Assembly: GCA_026119855.1 (NCBI GenBank)
Contig: JAOWBW010002204.1
Coordinates: 1-64,000, forward strand
Length of the DNA stretch: 64,000 bases
Direction: 5' to 3'
From: Campanula takesimana
Lineage: Eukaryota; Streptophyta; Magnoliopsida; Asterales; Campanulaceae
Position 1 is the stretch's first letter; each line of letters begins with the position of its first letter. Under the pieces are notes generated by a model. The model had not been told where the DNA came from. It ran no database searches and saw nothing but the letters and a program-made list of their open reading frames with translations. A program made the translations under genes and the position numbers. Positions 45,421-56,806 of the stretch are shown here, piece by piece.

Positions 45421-46191
45421 GTGGCGCAGGATAGCAATACCACGTGTCACAAAATGGAACGCGCGTGCGCAGGCCTATGCGCGCGTGTGCGTGTGAAGTT
45501 CTAAGCCAGTCACTGTCAAGTCGACTTCCTCATAAATGGTGAGTCAGTGAAAGGACGGGCGCACGTTAGCAGGGTGACGTGGCCGAATGGGGAATGCGCG
45601 TGCGCAGTCTTTGCGCGCGCGTGTGTCAGCGAAAAGAGGCTGACGGCTGTCGCATCACCTTCCTCATTAAATGGTGAGCAGGGATACGAAAACAGGCGCT
45701 GTCACAATCGCAGTTTGCATTAAATGACAATGGGACATGCGCAAGGGTAAAAGGTAATTTCCCAAGAAAGTTCAAAATTAAAAGCGCGGGAAAGTAATAA
45801 TTACACAAGTACCCTTGTGACTCAGCGTTGACTTTTCAGTCAAGGACCTATGTGAAAAATCTAATGAATGGAACACTTACCTGCGGTCCACGATGATTTG
45901 CGCATGGATAGTTATGCGCAGCGTATTGATAGCGCAGAGATTCTGTAAATCTCAGAACTGTTGTTTCATGCGCAGACAGTTGTTTGCGCAGGTGTTGCAC
46001 AGGGCGCATGAAACTTAACCTATTTTGCACACTTATCAAGCAAATACATTAGTATCAATAAATCATATGGACAAGTTAGCTAAGATTAAGCATACCCATT
46101 TCTCCTTTCAAGAGATCACTTGTTAATTTTTGAGAGATGATATTAGATGTTGATGAGCTTGATAATAGTGCTTGGTAGGATTGAAAAACTG
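45421..46191 (-). other. Spacer between pol and ORF2 of copia-2 with TGCGC words
   Basis: No gene. Words GTGCGCA, TGCGCGC and TGCGCA cluster at 45450-45620 and 45895-46010. The spacer corresponds to 11792-12587 in copia-1. Confidence 0.55.
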
Positions 46192-48060
46192 CTATGGTGG
46201 ACATATTATCGCAGAGAATTGGTAATTCTCTTCATGAATTCCATAGTCTACATGTTGTTGCTTCATCCATAAGATTTGGCAGCAGCAGCTTTCAGCAGCA
46301 ATATATTCTGCTTTAGTAGTGGAGATGGACACAGCAGCTTGTCTCTTGCTTGCCCATGCTATAAGTCGATTTCCAAGGAAATGACATGTTCCACTTGTGC
46401 TCTTCCTGTCAATTGTGCACGCTGCGTAGTCCGCATCTGAATAACCTACAAGTTTAAAGTTCGAATCTTTGGTGTACCAAAGTCCAAGGTTAACAGAGCT
46501 AAAAATATATCTAATACTTTTTACAGCAGTTGTGTGCTTTAGAAGAATTAGCGTGATAGTGCGCACAGATCCAGTCAACATAATATCTCGGCCAGCTAGC
46601 AGAAGATAAAGAAGAGTTAATCATACCTAGATATAGTCTGATCAACTTTACCTTTAAGTCTGTTAAATTAGTTGCTTGTGGCCATTGGAGTGTCGTATGC
46701 TTTTAGCATTCAAGTCCAAACTTCTTGATTAATCTCCTTGTGTACTTGACTTGATTTGCGAAGATGCCATCATTCAATTGATTGATTTTAAGCCCGAGGG
46801 AGAATGTGAGTTCTCCCATCATGCTCATTTCAAACCAGCTTTTCATTTGCTTTTCAAAGCGCTTACAAAGACTCATTAGTAGAACCAAATATAATATCAT
46901 CGACATAAATTTGAACGAGTAAGAATGATCATTATACTTAGCATAAAAAAGAGTTGTATCGATTTTACCGCACTTGAAGCCTTTCTCTAGTAGGAATTTT
47001 GATAGCGTATTGTACCATGCTCTTGGAGTTTGCTTAAGACCATACAAAGCTTTCTTGCTTTGATTCTATGATGCTTCCATTCTTATCCATCTTGTTTCCG
47101 AACACCCATTGAAGCGCTAAATATGGATGAGCTTTTCTTGCACTTCTTGCATAGCATCGATCCATCTTAAAACATGGAGCACTCTATCAATCTTCTTTGA
47201 TTCGACATAAGAGATAAACGAATGCTACACCGCAAAGTTTGATGCTCTAGATGTGCGAATCCCTATATTGTGATGATAGGAATACGAAGATCAATGGGAA
47301 TTTTATTTGCTTCAGCATCACGATCATCAAAGGTGATTTGTTGAAGTAGAGAAACATCATGCGCAGGAGGTGTTTGCGCATCAGGAGTTGCAACTTCAGG
47401 CGCAGCATTTATAGTATGCGCATGAGATGGACTGATTCTGAATTTGCTTGATCTATGTCCTGCGCAGGAATAGAATTACTGCGCATCTGTCTAAAAAGCT
47501 CAGCAGAGTCATCAGAATCATTGGGAGCCAAATGTGGCTCAAGGAGAGAATGTTTATTAAAAAGTAGCATGTACAGATACTAAGATGACTAGAGATTTAT
47601 CTTATTAAGATCATGAAAAGCTTATAGAATGATTAGCATACCCAACGAGAATTCCTTCATCTGTTTTGGCGTCGAATTTACCTCTATAGCGTTTGCAGCC
47701 AAAGAACTTGAAGGAAGAAAACAATGTTGGGCGCTTTCTCTTTCTCCATAGATCGTATGGAGTATAGACGTAGGCTTTGTTGATGAGGGATCTTTATTTT
47801 GAGTAAAACATGCACGTTGCTGCTTCTACTATCATTGTCTAACCATCCTCAATCAACGAGTGATTCTTTCCACAACGCCATTTTGTTGCGGAACTCCAGC
47901 AGCAGAGAAATTGTGAAGAATACCATTTGTTGATTCTCACAATATTGAGCGACATCGATGTTCATAAATTCTGTTCCATTGAAGTGTCGAACTCTATTGA
48001 TGTCTTCTATGTTTGGAGATTTAGAAGGAGAGCAGCCAGGATATCATTAGAGATACCACA
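46192..48060 (-). pseudogene. pol: Copia pol remnants of copia-2
   Basis: From right to left on the minus strand: integrase core fragment with an NGTEF motif (about 48000-47880), integrase C-terminal fragment (about 47830-47640), RT fragment with MYGLKQTPRAWYNTLSKFL and QLNDGIFANQVKYTRRL (47047-46703), and RNase H with VGYSDADYAACTIDRKSTS and STTKAEYIAA (46581-46192). Frames are broken many times and the catalytic YVDD region is shifted out of frame. It is clearly non-functional. Confidence 0.85.
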
Positions 48061-48763
48061 GGTTGGTCCAAAACTTCGCGGTAGTGAGCGGTCCAAACAT
48101 ATGAGGTGAAGCGGATGTAAGCGATTTGACATCGGAGCAATCTTGCTGGAAAAAACTGCTCAGGTTGCTTACTAAGCTGGCATGGTGCTTATACCATTGC
48201 TAGCTGTTTTCACTTAAGCTTATTGCTACAAAACAAGGATTAGTAAATAGAAATTATAGCGGTAAGATCATATAGATTGGAATTGTCTTACGAGTCCTTG
48301 TGAGCAAAGTTAGTCCAGAAATGCCATTTTTGGTGAAACATTTCGTTGAGGTGATATGGCATTCCAGACCTTTATCTCATAATTGTGATATGGAGAGCAG
48401 GTTGCTTGAGGCTTAATCTTTATGATTAGTCCAAATCCAATTATGTGCCCTTTGTTGTTGTCACCATATATTACTGAGTGATCTCTTCCTTCGTGCGCAC
48501 CTTTAAGAGTGTTGACATCTCTAGTAGTGTCTAGAATCCACTATCGATATCAACTGAGCTTGAGAGAGCGCAGTAAAGTAGATCTTTCCTGCTTGTTGAA
48601 ACATTAACTTGCGCTCTACAGCAGAGTTATCTTTTAAGATCAGCATACTTTGAGAATTCCTTGCGCGGCTACGGAGTTGGTGATGACGCAGCTTCTGTCA
48701 AGTTGGCTCTGGCAGATAGGTGCTTGTCATTCTGTCTTTAGCTCCTTTTCTGCGCAATTCTCC
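48061..48763 (-). other. Degraded protease-integrase N-terminal region of copia-2
   Basis: By position this should hold protease and the integrase zinc region. I see no intact motif, only short frames with stops. Confidence 0.4.
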
Positions 48764-49003
48764 TCAGCAACCATTCTGCACTGCTTTGATGCTTTGTGCG
48801 CAGGGTTGCTTTTCCTTGTACTCAAGTTTTGAAGGAGGCATTGAAGCGTAATGTCCTGGCTTTCTGCAGTAAACCAAGTCATCTTTCTTTGAGTCTCTAT
48901 GAAAGAGAATACGGATCTTTGCTTGAGGATCCACCAGGTTTGGAGAGCTTTCTGAATTTGATGAGGTTTGAGCAGGCGCAGGAATATGTGAAAAGTTAGC
49001 CAT
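48764..49003 (-). pseudogene. gag: Internally deleted gag of copia-2
   Basis: The minus-strand ATG at 49003 starts Met-Ala-Asn as in copia-1 gag. After about 45 residues the sequence reaches the zinc-knuckle region (YCRKPGHYAS) that sits near residue 320 in copia-1, so roughly 270 codons are missing. The last Cys of the knuckle is displaced. Confidence 0.7.
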
Positions 49004-49083
49004 TGCCCTAGATTTGAAGCCATATTGAATCGGCACCCAAGCTGTTAAGCTTGAAAAACAGAAACATGTTTTATGAAGGTGTT

Positions 49084-49096
49084 AGCTCTGATACCA
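49084..49096 (-). other. Primer binding site of copia-2 (tRNA-Met type)
   Basis: The minus strand reads TGGTATCAGAGCT two bases from the LTR end. Confidence 0.9.
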
Positions 49097-49098
49097 CT

Positions 49099-50782
49099 TG
49101 TTGGTCCCTAAAGGGGCAACAAGGGTGTGAAAATCGCTAGAGGGGGGGGTGAATAGCGTTTTAAAATTCTTTTCAAACCCTTTTGCAATCAATGGCAGAT
49201 GCGCACAACTCTTATTTTGGCTAAGTATAGCGCGCAGCAAGAGTTTGAAATGCACAGCGGAAATTTACAGCAGCTCTGCGCAGGGTATACTGCGCAGAGA
49301 TAAAAACGCACGCGCTAAGTATGAGGCTAAAGAGTGGCGCAAAATGGGATTCTAAGGCGAATGAGCAATAACGATCACATCATCAAAAGTGGCAATCTGA
49401 AAGATCAAACAAAGCAGTTCATAAAAAGTTAAGCAGAGAATATGCAATAAGTAAAATGAACACGCTATTTGGAGAGGTTCGATCGATGAGATATCTACAT
49501 CCTCTACCAAGATGGTTAGTCTTGGATTTCTAATGAAGATCTTATTATATGAGAGAGTATTACAAATTACAACATTAGAGCTCAATACTAACTCAAGATC
49601 TATTATCTATGAAGAACAAATCCTAGACTAAACCGGTGTATCTCAAGAAGTTAGATCAAATGATCAAAGCTTCAAGAGGTATGTGTGTGACAGAAATTCT
49701 GGGCTCTATGAATATGAAAGATGAAGAGCACCAAGAATTCTGGTGATATAGGCTTTGTGATATGAGCAGGAGTTTTGAAGGTTTGAAGATCTTGAAGGCT
49801 GTTCTAAAGAATCTGGAAAAAACTAAGCAGCAGACTTCAGATCTTCAGGGTTTCTCAATGAAGCATGAAACTCGAGCTTTGAAGCATAATGGCCAACAAA
49901 GGGATCTTGATCAACGAAGATGATCAAGGGCCGATGAAAGGGCTGAATCAAAAGGCAGCTTCAAAGGCAGCTTGGAAATGAAGATGAGCAGGCTATTTAT
50001 AGCTGAGAGCTTGAATATAGCCGTTGGAGCTCAGAGCAAGGACAATGAGCTGGCACAACATGATTGGTGCGCAGGTGTCCTTTATAGCCGTTGGGGCTCT
50101 GATCAAAGATGATGACCTGGCACAATATGATTGGTGCGCAGGTAATTTAGAGCCGTTGGAGACTGAGCATGAAGACCAAATTCAAAAGCTTCTTCTAGAA
50201 GGTTGACAGCTGTCTTCACTTGAGATATTATGTTTGAGCGCATCTCCACCGTTGGCTATGCTGAGTGTGTAGGATTTGTCGTTTGTGCACACCTCAGCTT
50301 TTTAATAAGCGTGCATCTTCTAAGCGCTTTTCCAAACTTTCTAGAAAGTGAGATCAGGAGATGAGGAACTTGACCAAGGTTGTGTCCACGCACAAAAGAC
50401 ATGCGCATTGCCGGCGCGCATGGATTCAGCGCATGAGCAGCATGCGCACCATGCTTGGTCACAAAAAGATCTTTGGAGTTTTAGGAAATAAGATCTTAAA
50501 AAACTGAGCAGGGTCAAGGGCTGCGCAAGATATCTATGCGCAGTGGCGACCTGCGCAGAGAACATCCTGCGCAGTGAAGTGAATCCTGCTTAGGAAATCT
50601 TCGATTCTTTAAAGCTTCAAGTCCTATCATCTAAGCCTATACTATAAAAAGGACTTTGCTAAAAATTGAAGTTATAAACTTCTTTACATGAGGTCCTAAA
50701 GTCCATAAAAAAATACTCATAGGTGATGGTATCAATCAATTCTAACAAATGTAGGAGGGTTAAGTGATAAGCATACCCAACA
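49099..50782 (-). repeat. 5' LTR of copia-2 (right copy)
   Basis: 1684 bp, matching 40073-41755. TATAAATA on the minus strand at 50001-49994. TGCGCA words are upstream of it, as in copia-1. Confidence 0.9.
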
Positions 50783-51280
50783 AGGGTGATCAGGCTCAGG
50801 CCCAGGGAGTTGTCCACGTCCCTTTTCGTCCACAGCTTGGACCAGCTTCTTTTACCTACAGCGTGGCTGAGGGAGTAGAGAGTACCGAGGATCTTCCCGT
50901 GCAGTATGATATCCGGAGGAACTTGTACCTCCTGCCGACGCGACCATGGTATGATTTTTATGACCCCCTTCCGTCATTTCCATCATTTTACCAATTCATA
51001 TCTCTGTTTATCATTTATCTGAGGATTTGATACCTTCATTTGTTTCTTCTCAACAGGTGCCCATTACTGAGTATAGAGAGGTCGCGGGACAGCTTTCCCA
51101 GTTCATGGCCTATGCCAAGAGGATGAATAGAGAGACAGCAGGGTTGCTCGGACGGTTGGCTCAGCAGACAGCGGAGCTAGCTTCTTGCGGAAGAGGCCTC
51201 GAACTGACGGATGACAGTGCGCGCTGGCGACACGTCTTAGATGGGATTCCCCATTCCCCCCCCCCCTTTTTTTGTTGATG
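50783..51280 (+). pseudogene. Plant mobile domain (PMD)-like gene, 3' part
   Basis: The frame that stopped at 40072 resumes after the TSD AGGGT (50783-50787) and reads on without a stop into YDIRRNLYLLPTRPW. A probable intron (donor near 50949, acceptor CAACAG near 51056) precedes a last exon, helical and Gln/Glu-rich, ending near 51278. This shows copia-2 inserted into an existing coding exon. The splice phase is uncertain. Confidence 0.6.
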
Positions 51281-51632
51281 ATGTACTTATTGCCTCGGCG
51301 TAGGCGAAGACAATCTTTCTTTTCTTCGGTTTGTACTATGCAACAATTATTTCCTAACTCTAGCACACAATACATTAGTTAATTTTGGTTTATTTCTACT
51401 CTAGCACACAATACATTAGTTAATTTTGGTTTATTTTGACTGCGTAAATGTATTGACTCACATCTGGTTGGTCAACCGAGGGATAATTTTATCAGGTGGA
51501 TTCGCGTTGGGCCATTTGTATGTGGTGAATGAACTGTTTTGGATGGATTTCAGGGGTGATTGAGACATGTTTTGACTTGTCGAGCAACCTGAAATCTGAG
51601 CAGAGTCTCTGTTGTTCTGACTTGGGAGATGC

Positions 51633-51662
51633 CTCGTACGAGACATCGATGTCTCGTACGAG
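51633..51662. repeat. Paired CTCGTACGAG palindrome upstream of the second antisense gene
   Basis: Perfect copies at 51633-51642 and 51653-51662, starts 20 bp apart. They end 61 bp before a TATA box and 159 bp before the ATG at 51821. Confidence 0.85.
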
Positions 51663-51722
51663 CCATCCTTTCAATCTACGGCTGTTTCTCCTTTTTCCTC
51701 GAGGATTTGGTGTCCAAACTTG

Positions 51723-51730
51723 TATATAAA
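51723..51730 (+). promoter_or_regulatory. TATA box of the second antisense gene
   Basis: TATATAAA, 91 bp before the ATG at 51821 and downstream of the palindrome pair. This is the clearest promoter of a non-LTR transcript in element C. Confidence 0.6.
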
Positions 51731-51820
51731 CACCTCTAGTCCGTCCTAGAATACCATGCAACCTTGAATCAGTTCTGGGAACCTTTCTTTTGGAGTAGAA
51801 TTCTCAACCTTTTGCTCTCA

Positions 51821-53315
51821 ATGGCCCCAAGCAATTCCATCCCTTCATCAATAATCGTTGACGAGTTCTCCTTGGACTTAGAGTTAGTGGAACGCTACAA
51901 GAATGATTTAGCAACGTTCTTTCGCTCGTTTAATAAACCTCGCCAAGAGAGATTCGTGGAGATGTTCGGTTTCAAGATCTTTTCACCTTGAAGAACCTAA
52001 AGCCGGAATGGGACCTCTTAAAGGGAGTTGCACGCTTCTGGGATCCATCAACTCACCTCTTCAACTTTTCACTTAATGAGATGGTCCCTACTGTGGAGGA
52101 GATGGCGGCTATCTTGGATATTCCTTTGACTGGGGTGATTGCAGTTCCTAATTGCGATAAGGTACCAGCGGAGTCTCTTAGGGACTTATTGAGCATTGAC
52201 CTTCCTGAGGCTCTGAGTTATGTTCATAACCGCTATATTTATCTCCACGCTTTGCCTAGGAGATTTAAAGGTCGGGTGACTCGCGGTCACGGTGTGGATT
52301 CCCAGTGCTGCCTCTTGGCATTGTGCTTATTTCGAAGCGTGCTTTTCATGAGCAAGTGTGGCATGGAGAACACGGAGCTCGTGGACATCATTCTGCAAGG
52401 TAGAGGATGGGCCTTCAACATAATCCCTCTTATCTTGGGGGAGACCCTTCATGGTCTTAATGAGTTACACCGAACCGGCTCTATGACTCGGGGGAGTCCA
52501 TTGTTGTTGACTATTTGGCTCAGAGAACATTTTAAACTGTTGGACTCTCCGGTCGAGTATTCTCCTTATACTTTCCATAGCGGAGACTATTAGTGCAGGG
52601 TCTCAGCATTGAGGAGTAGGCTCATCTTTTTGCTGAAGCGGAGACCAATGATATCGCTTGGTGCCCATCCTTTTGGAGTGTGAGGAGGTTTGTAGCTAAT
52701 ACCCTCAGGTACGACAGAGTCGTTCTTCCGGGCTTGAAGGATTCTTCTTTCTACTTTGCTCGGAGGGTAATGCGACAATTCAGTCAACAGCAGGACACTT
52801 TCTTGTCAGGGGGACGGCCTCGAGATGTTTCTTTCATGGACTCGGAGTTCTCTACGAGCTTGGCTCACGCTTGGGGTCAAGGCACCACTATGGATCATTG
52901 GACCAATCTTCGTCATGATGGAGGAAGTATCTATTTGTCGGACAAATACTTAGATTGGTTTCTCTCGGAACTCCATCCCAATGTCGAGGGTATTGATGAG
53001 ATCCGTCACTTTCTGCTGGGGGACCAATTTGAGCCTAGTTTGAATTTGAGGAAGAAGGAAGCTAAGGAGGATCCTTCTAATGTCAGAGCAGATGCCACTT
53101 AAGACTTTCTGGAGAGTGACTTTTATGAGAAGAGAGCAAACGGACTTCCCCGTAAACTCCAAGATCTAGATAGGCCTCATGTGTTCGCAAGACTGACTCC
53201 CTCGATGTCAGTCGTCTTGATGTTCCTCCCGGTTTCGAGATACCTTGGTTCAAGAGGAAGAGGGATGACAAGGCGGATCGTGGTCAAGCCCCTACTAAGT
53301 TAAGGAAGAAATAGA
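51821..53315 (+). pseudogene. Second antisense gene of element C, DUF7745/PMD-like retroelement ORF
   Basis: Starts Met-Ala-Pro-Ser-Asn at 51821. Frame breaks: one near 51978, a stop at 52591-52593, and a stop after 53102. The core reads FWDPSTHLFNFSLNEMVPT with VEEMAAILDIPL, the W-D-P then P-T-x-E-E-x-A pattern of DUF7745-type and PMD-type plant retroelement ORFs. A second conserved region has LLTIWLREHFKLL. A basic tail (KLRKK) ends near 53315. It lies opposite to the reading direction of pol. The function is unknown. Confidence 0.55.
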
Positions 53316-53483
53316 TCCTTAGGAGTATCGAGAGATTGCCAATAGATAGACCAATGTTTAGACTTTTAGTATTTTATTTATTTTCTTTTGCAAGTTGGTA
53401 TTCATGTTAGAAACTTTCTTATTGTTTTCTTGAAATACATTCAATTAATAAGAAGACAAGACTTTGATTTTATTTATTGAATA

Positions 53484-53553
53484 GACCGGACCAAAAGTCT
53501 GCCTACGTTATCCTTTACTTCAATTAAATAAGGAGCTCAGGTCATCGTAGTTC
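53484..53553 (-). other. Putative structured RNA element, element C post-pol copy
   Basis: The minus strand has CTACG (53550-53546), GACCTGAG, an upper stem TCCTT / AAGGA, then CGTAGGCA and GGTCCGGTC. Basal stem and flanks agree with the other copies, while the upper stem differs in sequence but still pairs. Confidence 0.5.
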
Positions 53554-53594
53554 TTGTGTAAGAAAGAGAAAAATATATTTGCTGACTGACATGT

Positions 53595-53624
53595 CTCGCA
53601 TGAGACATAGGTGTCTCGCACGAG
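53595..53624. repeat. Degenerate paired palindrome between antisense gene and pol
   Basis: CTCGCATGAG at 53595-53604 and CTCGCACGAG at 53615-53624, starts 20 bp apart. The CG-TA-CG centre is altered, but the spacing and the outer arms are kept. Confidence 0.65.
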
Positions 53625-53634
53625 ACTGTCCCCT

Positions 53635-53710
53635 ATTATTATTATTATATTATTATATATATATATAATATTATTAATATATATTATATATATATTTTAT
53701 TTTTTTTAAT
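53635..53710. repeat. AT-rich microsatellite
   Basis: ATT and TA repeats followed by a T run; low complexity, no coding meaning. Confidence 0.9.
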
Positions 53711-54016
53711 GCACACCCTGATTTTTGCCTAGACCGCCCTTTCAGGTTTTCAATCTAGCGGGCTTCTTTTCTAGTGCTTTTTTCAACCTAGCGAGCTTTC
53801 CTCTTTTCTTTGGAATAGGGGACGGACTTATGAGTAGTACTTCTTCAGCTTGTCCATGTTTAGGGGCCTATCCATCTTGGTCCCCATTTTCCCATAGGAT
53901 TGAACGGTCCAGGACGATGTTCACGTAGGACAAGGTCCCCTTCTTTGATGTTTCTGGACTTGACTTTCTTATTGAATGCTCGGGCCATACGCTTGGATAT
54001 GCTCGGCGGCTCGAAG

Positions 54017-54975
54017 TCATCGTTCATCTAGCAGGGCTAGTTGTTCATAACGGCTGTCTAACCATGCGACTTCGCTCACTTGGTTTTCTAGGAGAACCCT
54101 TAGTGATGGTACTTCTAATTCAATTGGTAGCACTGCTTCCATCCCATAGGCTAGGGCGTATGGAGTTTCACCGGTAGCGGTGCGAATTGAAGTTCGGTAG
54201 CCCCAGAGTGCAAAGTGTAGCTTGTCGGGCCAATCTCTGCCAGTCTTAGCCATTCTCCTAATGATGGTCTCAATGGTCTTGTTAGGAGCTTCGACTGCTC
54301 CATTGGTCTGTGGTCGGTACGGTGATGACTGATGTCTCTATATTTTGTACTCTGCAAGTAGTTGGTCACATTCTTTCTCAAAGTGCGTGCCGTTGTCAGA
54401 TATCATCTCATGAGGTACCCCATATCGGCATATGATGTTGGTCTTAATAAACTCAGCCACCTTTCTGGCATTCAAGACTTTGTAGGATTGAGCCTCGATC
54501 CATTTGGTGAAGTAATCAACGACGACTAACACAAATGAATGCCCATTATGACCTGTCGGCGAAACTTTACCAATGACGTCTATTCCCCATGTAGAAAATG
54601 GCCAAGGGGATGTCATGGGTATAACACGGACGGTGGTGCGTGTTGTAAGTTGGCATGTATCTGGCACTTGTGGCATTTCTTAACCATGTTGGTGAAGTTC
54701 GCTTCCATTGTAGCCCAATAGTATCCTAGTCAGATGATTTTCTTTGCTAGCATATTTCCATTCATGTGGGTTCCACAGACTCCTTGATGGACTTGGTCCA
54801 TGATTTCTACGGCTTCGTGCTCATCGGCACAGAGTAGACACTGCTCGTGGTGTTTCTTATAGAAGCGATCACCTATGATAACAAATTGGGCGGCAAGCCG
54901 TTTGAGGGCTATCTTCGCTTTAGGTGACGCGTCTGATGGGAATGTTCCATCTAGGAGGAAAACTCCATACATCAT
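54017..54975 (-). pseudogene. pol: Integrase of element C (broken)
   Basis: Three frames on the minus strand: a zinc region (CLLCADEHEAVEIMDQVHQG with GTHMNG), the core with GIDVIGKVSP and VDYFTKWIEA and the second Asp in MISDNGTHF, and a C-terminal part with TGRDWPDKLHFALWGYRTS and GETPYALAYGMEAVLP, typical of gypsy integrases. The segment between DNG and the C-terminal part is frameshifted. Confidence 0.85.
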
Positions 54976-55135
54976 AATACCAAGTTTTCGTCCAAGGTAT
55001 TCATAGAGTTACACTCTTCTTTGCAGTCTATGATTGAGTAATAAGCAGGAGTCGTTCGCCTCGCGACTCTGAAGGTTTTAACCTCAGTCCATTCGGGAAT
55101 TTCAACAAGCGATGCTAGTATGGCTAGCGAGTCTG

Positions 55136-55882
55136 CTAAGCGGTCTTATCTCTAGGAAGATAGTAGAAAGTGACCTCTCTGAACTGTTTGACCAAGTCTT
55201 GGAGATGGTCGTTATATTTCTGGAGTGTAGGATCTTGTACCTTCCACTTCTTGAGTGACTGATAGATTATAAGTTGTGAATCTCCGTACACCTCTAGTTC
55301 GGTCACATTTCTTTCTAAGGCTGCTTCAAGCCCCGCTATGCAAGCTTCGTACTCGGCAATATTGTTAGTGGCCTCAAAGTCAAGGCGGATTGCAAGTAAA
55401 GTGTAGAAATCTGAGGGATCTACTAGTAACATGCCAATGCCATATCCCCGTTTATTGGCAGCGCCATCGAAAAATAATTGCCACTTATTTTCTGCTATTG
55501 ACATGATGTCCTCATCAGGGAATCGCGGGTCTTCCCCCTTCGCTTCATCACATGGAAATTCAGCTAAGTGATCCGCGAAGACTCTCCCTCTCACGGATTT
55601 CTGTGTGATGTAAGTGATATCGTACCACGCGAGCATGAAGTACCATTTGGCTATCCTAGAGGAGACATACGACTTCTCGAAGATATATTTCATTGGGTCC
55701 ATTCTGGCGATTAGTTGTACATGAAACGCCTCCATGTACGGCTTTAGTCTCTCAGCTACCCATACTAGTGCAGCACACGACTTCTCTAATGCAGAGTAAT
55801 TCAGTTCAGCCCCTTGGAAGCGATGGCTGACAAAGTACACGGAGTTCTCTTTCTTCGAATCGGGTCGCTCTTGTGCTAGCAT
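55136..55882 (-). pseudogene. pol: RNase H and archaeal-like RNase H of element C
   Basis: 248 codons on the minus strand. The first half is the end of the gypsy RNase H/connection region (YSALEKSCAALVWVAERLK, RIAKWYFMLAWYDITY). The second half is an additional RNase H with FFDGAANKRGYGIG, NNIAEYEACIAGLEAAL and VYGDSQLII, giving the D-E-D set. This dual RNase H arrangement is the hallmark of the Tat lineage. A frameshift separates it from RT at about 55880. Confidence 0.88.
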
Positions 55883-56806
55883 AGCCCTAATGCAGTGTCA
55901 TTGACTGTGAGGTACAAGGTCAATGGTTTCTCCCTATGTGGTGGAACTAATACGGGCGGATTCACTAAGTAATCCTTGACCTTATCAAAAGCTTCTTGGC
56001 ATTCTTCTGTCCACTCTAGGGATGCATTCTTCTTGAGGAGCTTAAAAATGGGCTCGCACATCGTCGTGAGTTGATTAACGAAACAACTAATGTACTGAAG
56101 GTGACCCATAAATCCCTTGACATCTTTTTGCATCTTAGGTGGATGCATGTCAATGATGGCTTTGATCTTAGCGGGATCTGCTTCTATACCACGCTCAGTG
56201 ACCATGTACCCAAGGACCTTTCCTTTCACTACCCCAAATGTGCACTTGGCCGGATTAAGTCTCATCTTATGGTGTCTCAAACTCTCAAAGAACTTTCTGA
56301 GGTCGACAAAGTGTTGCCTATCGGAGCCTTTGGAGTGTATGATCATATCGTCAACGTACACCTCCATTTCTTTATGTATCATGTCATGGAGCAATGCAGT
56401 TACGCTCTTTGATAAGTGGCTCTGGCATTCTTGAGTCCGAATGGCATGACCGTATAACAGAATGTCCCCCAAGGTGTGGTAACGCTGTTTTGTGTTGGTC
56501 CTCCTCGACATGAGGATCTGATTGTAACCGGCGAATCCGTCTACGAATGAACGAACTTCGTACTTCGTGGTATTGTCGACGAGCATGATGCAGTCTCATG
56601 CCTCGAGCGGATCTGGGTCACTGGACGGAAATCCACGATTGGCTCTGTTGATTGTCGCGAACGTGTATGTCCACTGACTTGGAGTGGAGCTCTATGTCTG
56701 TTGGAAGAGGAAAATCATCTTTCAGACTGTTGATCACGGAATCAACACTCATTTTCTTGCTTTGGACTTGAACAGTATTAGCCAACCAGGTTGGATACTC
56801 TATCAC
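55876..56806 (-). pseudogene. pol: Reverse transcriptase of element C (broken)
   Basis: The N-terminal part (56806-56618) has VIEYPTWLANTVQVQ and KDDFPLP. A shifted frame from 56586 has VDGFAGYNQI and, after a scrambled stretch, the active site in VYVDDMIIHS, followed by the RT thumb (GVVKGKVLGYMVTERGIE). At least two frameshifts lie between. Confidence 0.85.

Larger units (their letters stand above)
40073..50782 (-). mobile_element. SIRE-type Ty1-copia element copia-2
   Basis: 10710 bp, TSD AGGGT on both sides (40068-40072, 50783-50787). On the minus strand LTRs start TGTTGGGTATGC and end GGGACCAACA, close to copia-1. PBS at 49096-49084, PPT at 41770-41756. Most of gag and part of integrase are deleted; RT and RNase H are fragments; the ORF2 unit is the best kept part. 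LTR copies differ at about twenty sites. TGCGCA words replace the TGCGCC of copia-1. Confidence 0.9.
51281..51820 (+). other. Spacer between the two antisense genes of element C
   Basis: No gene. It contains a run of C then T after 51250, a 41-bp direct duplication at 51357-51397 and 51398-51437, the paired palindrome at 51633-51662 and a TATA box at 51723-51730. Confidence 0.7.
53316..54016. other. Spacer between the antisense gene and the integrase end of element C
   Basis: No gene. It holds a CTACG hairpin copy (53484-53553), a palindrome pair (53595-53624) and an AT-rich microsatellite (about 53635-53710). Confidence 0.65.
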
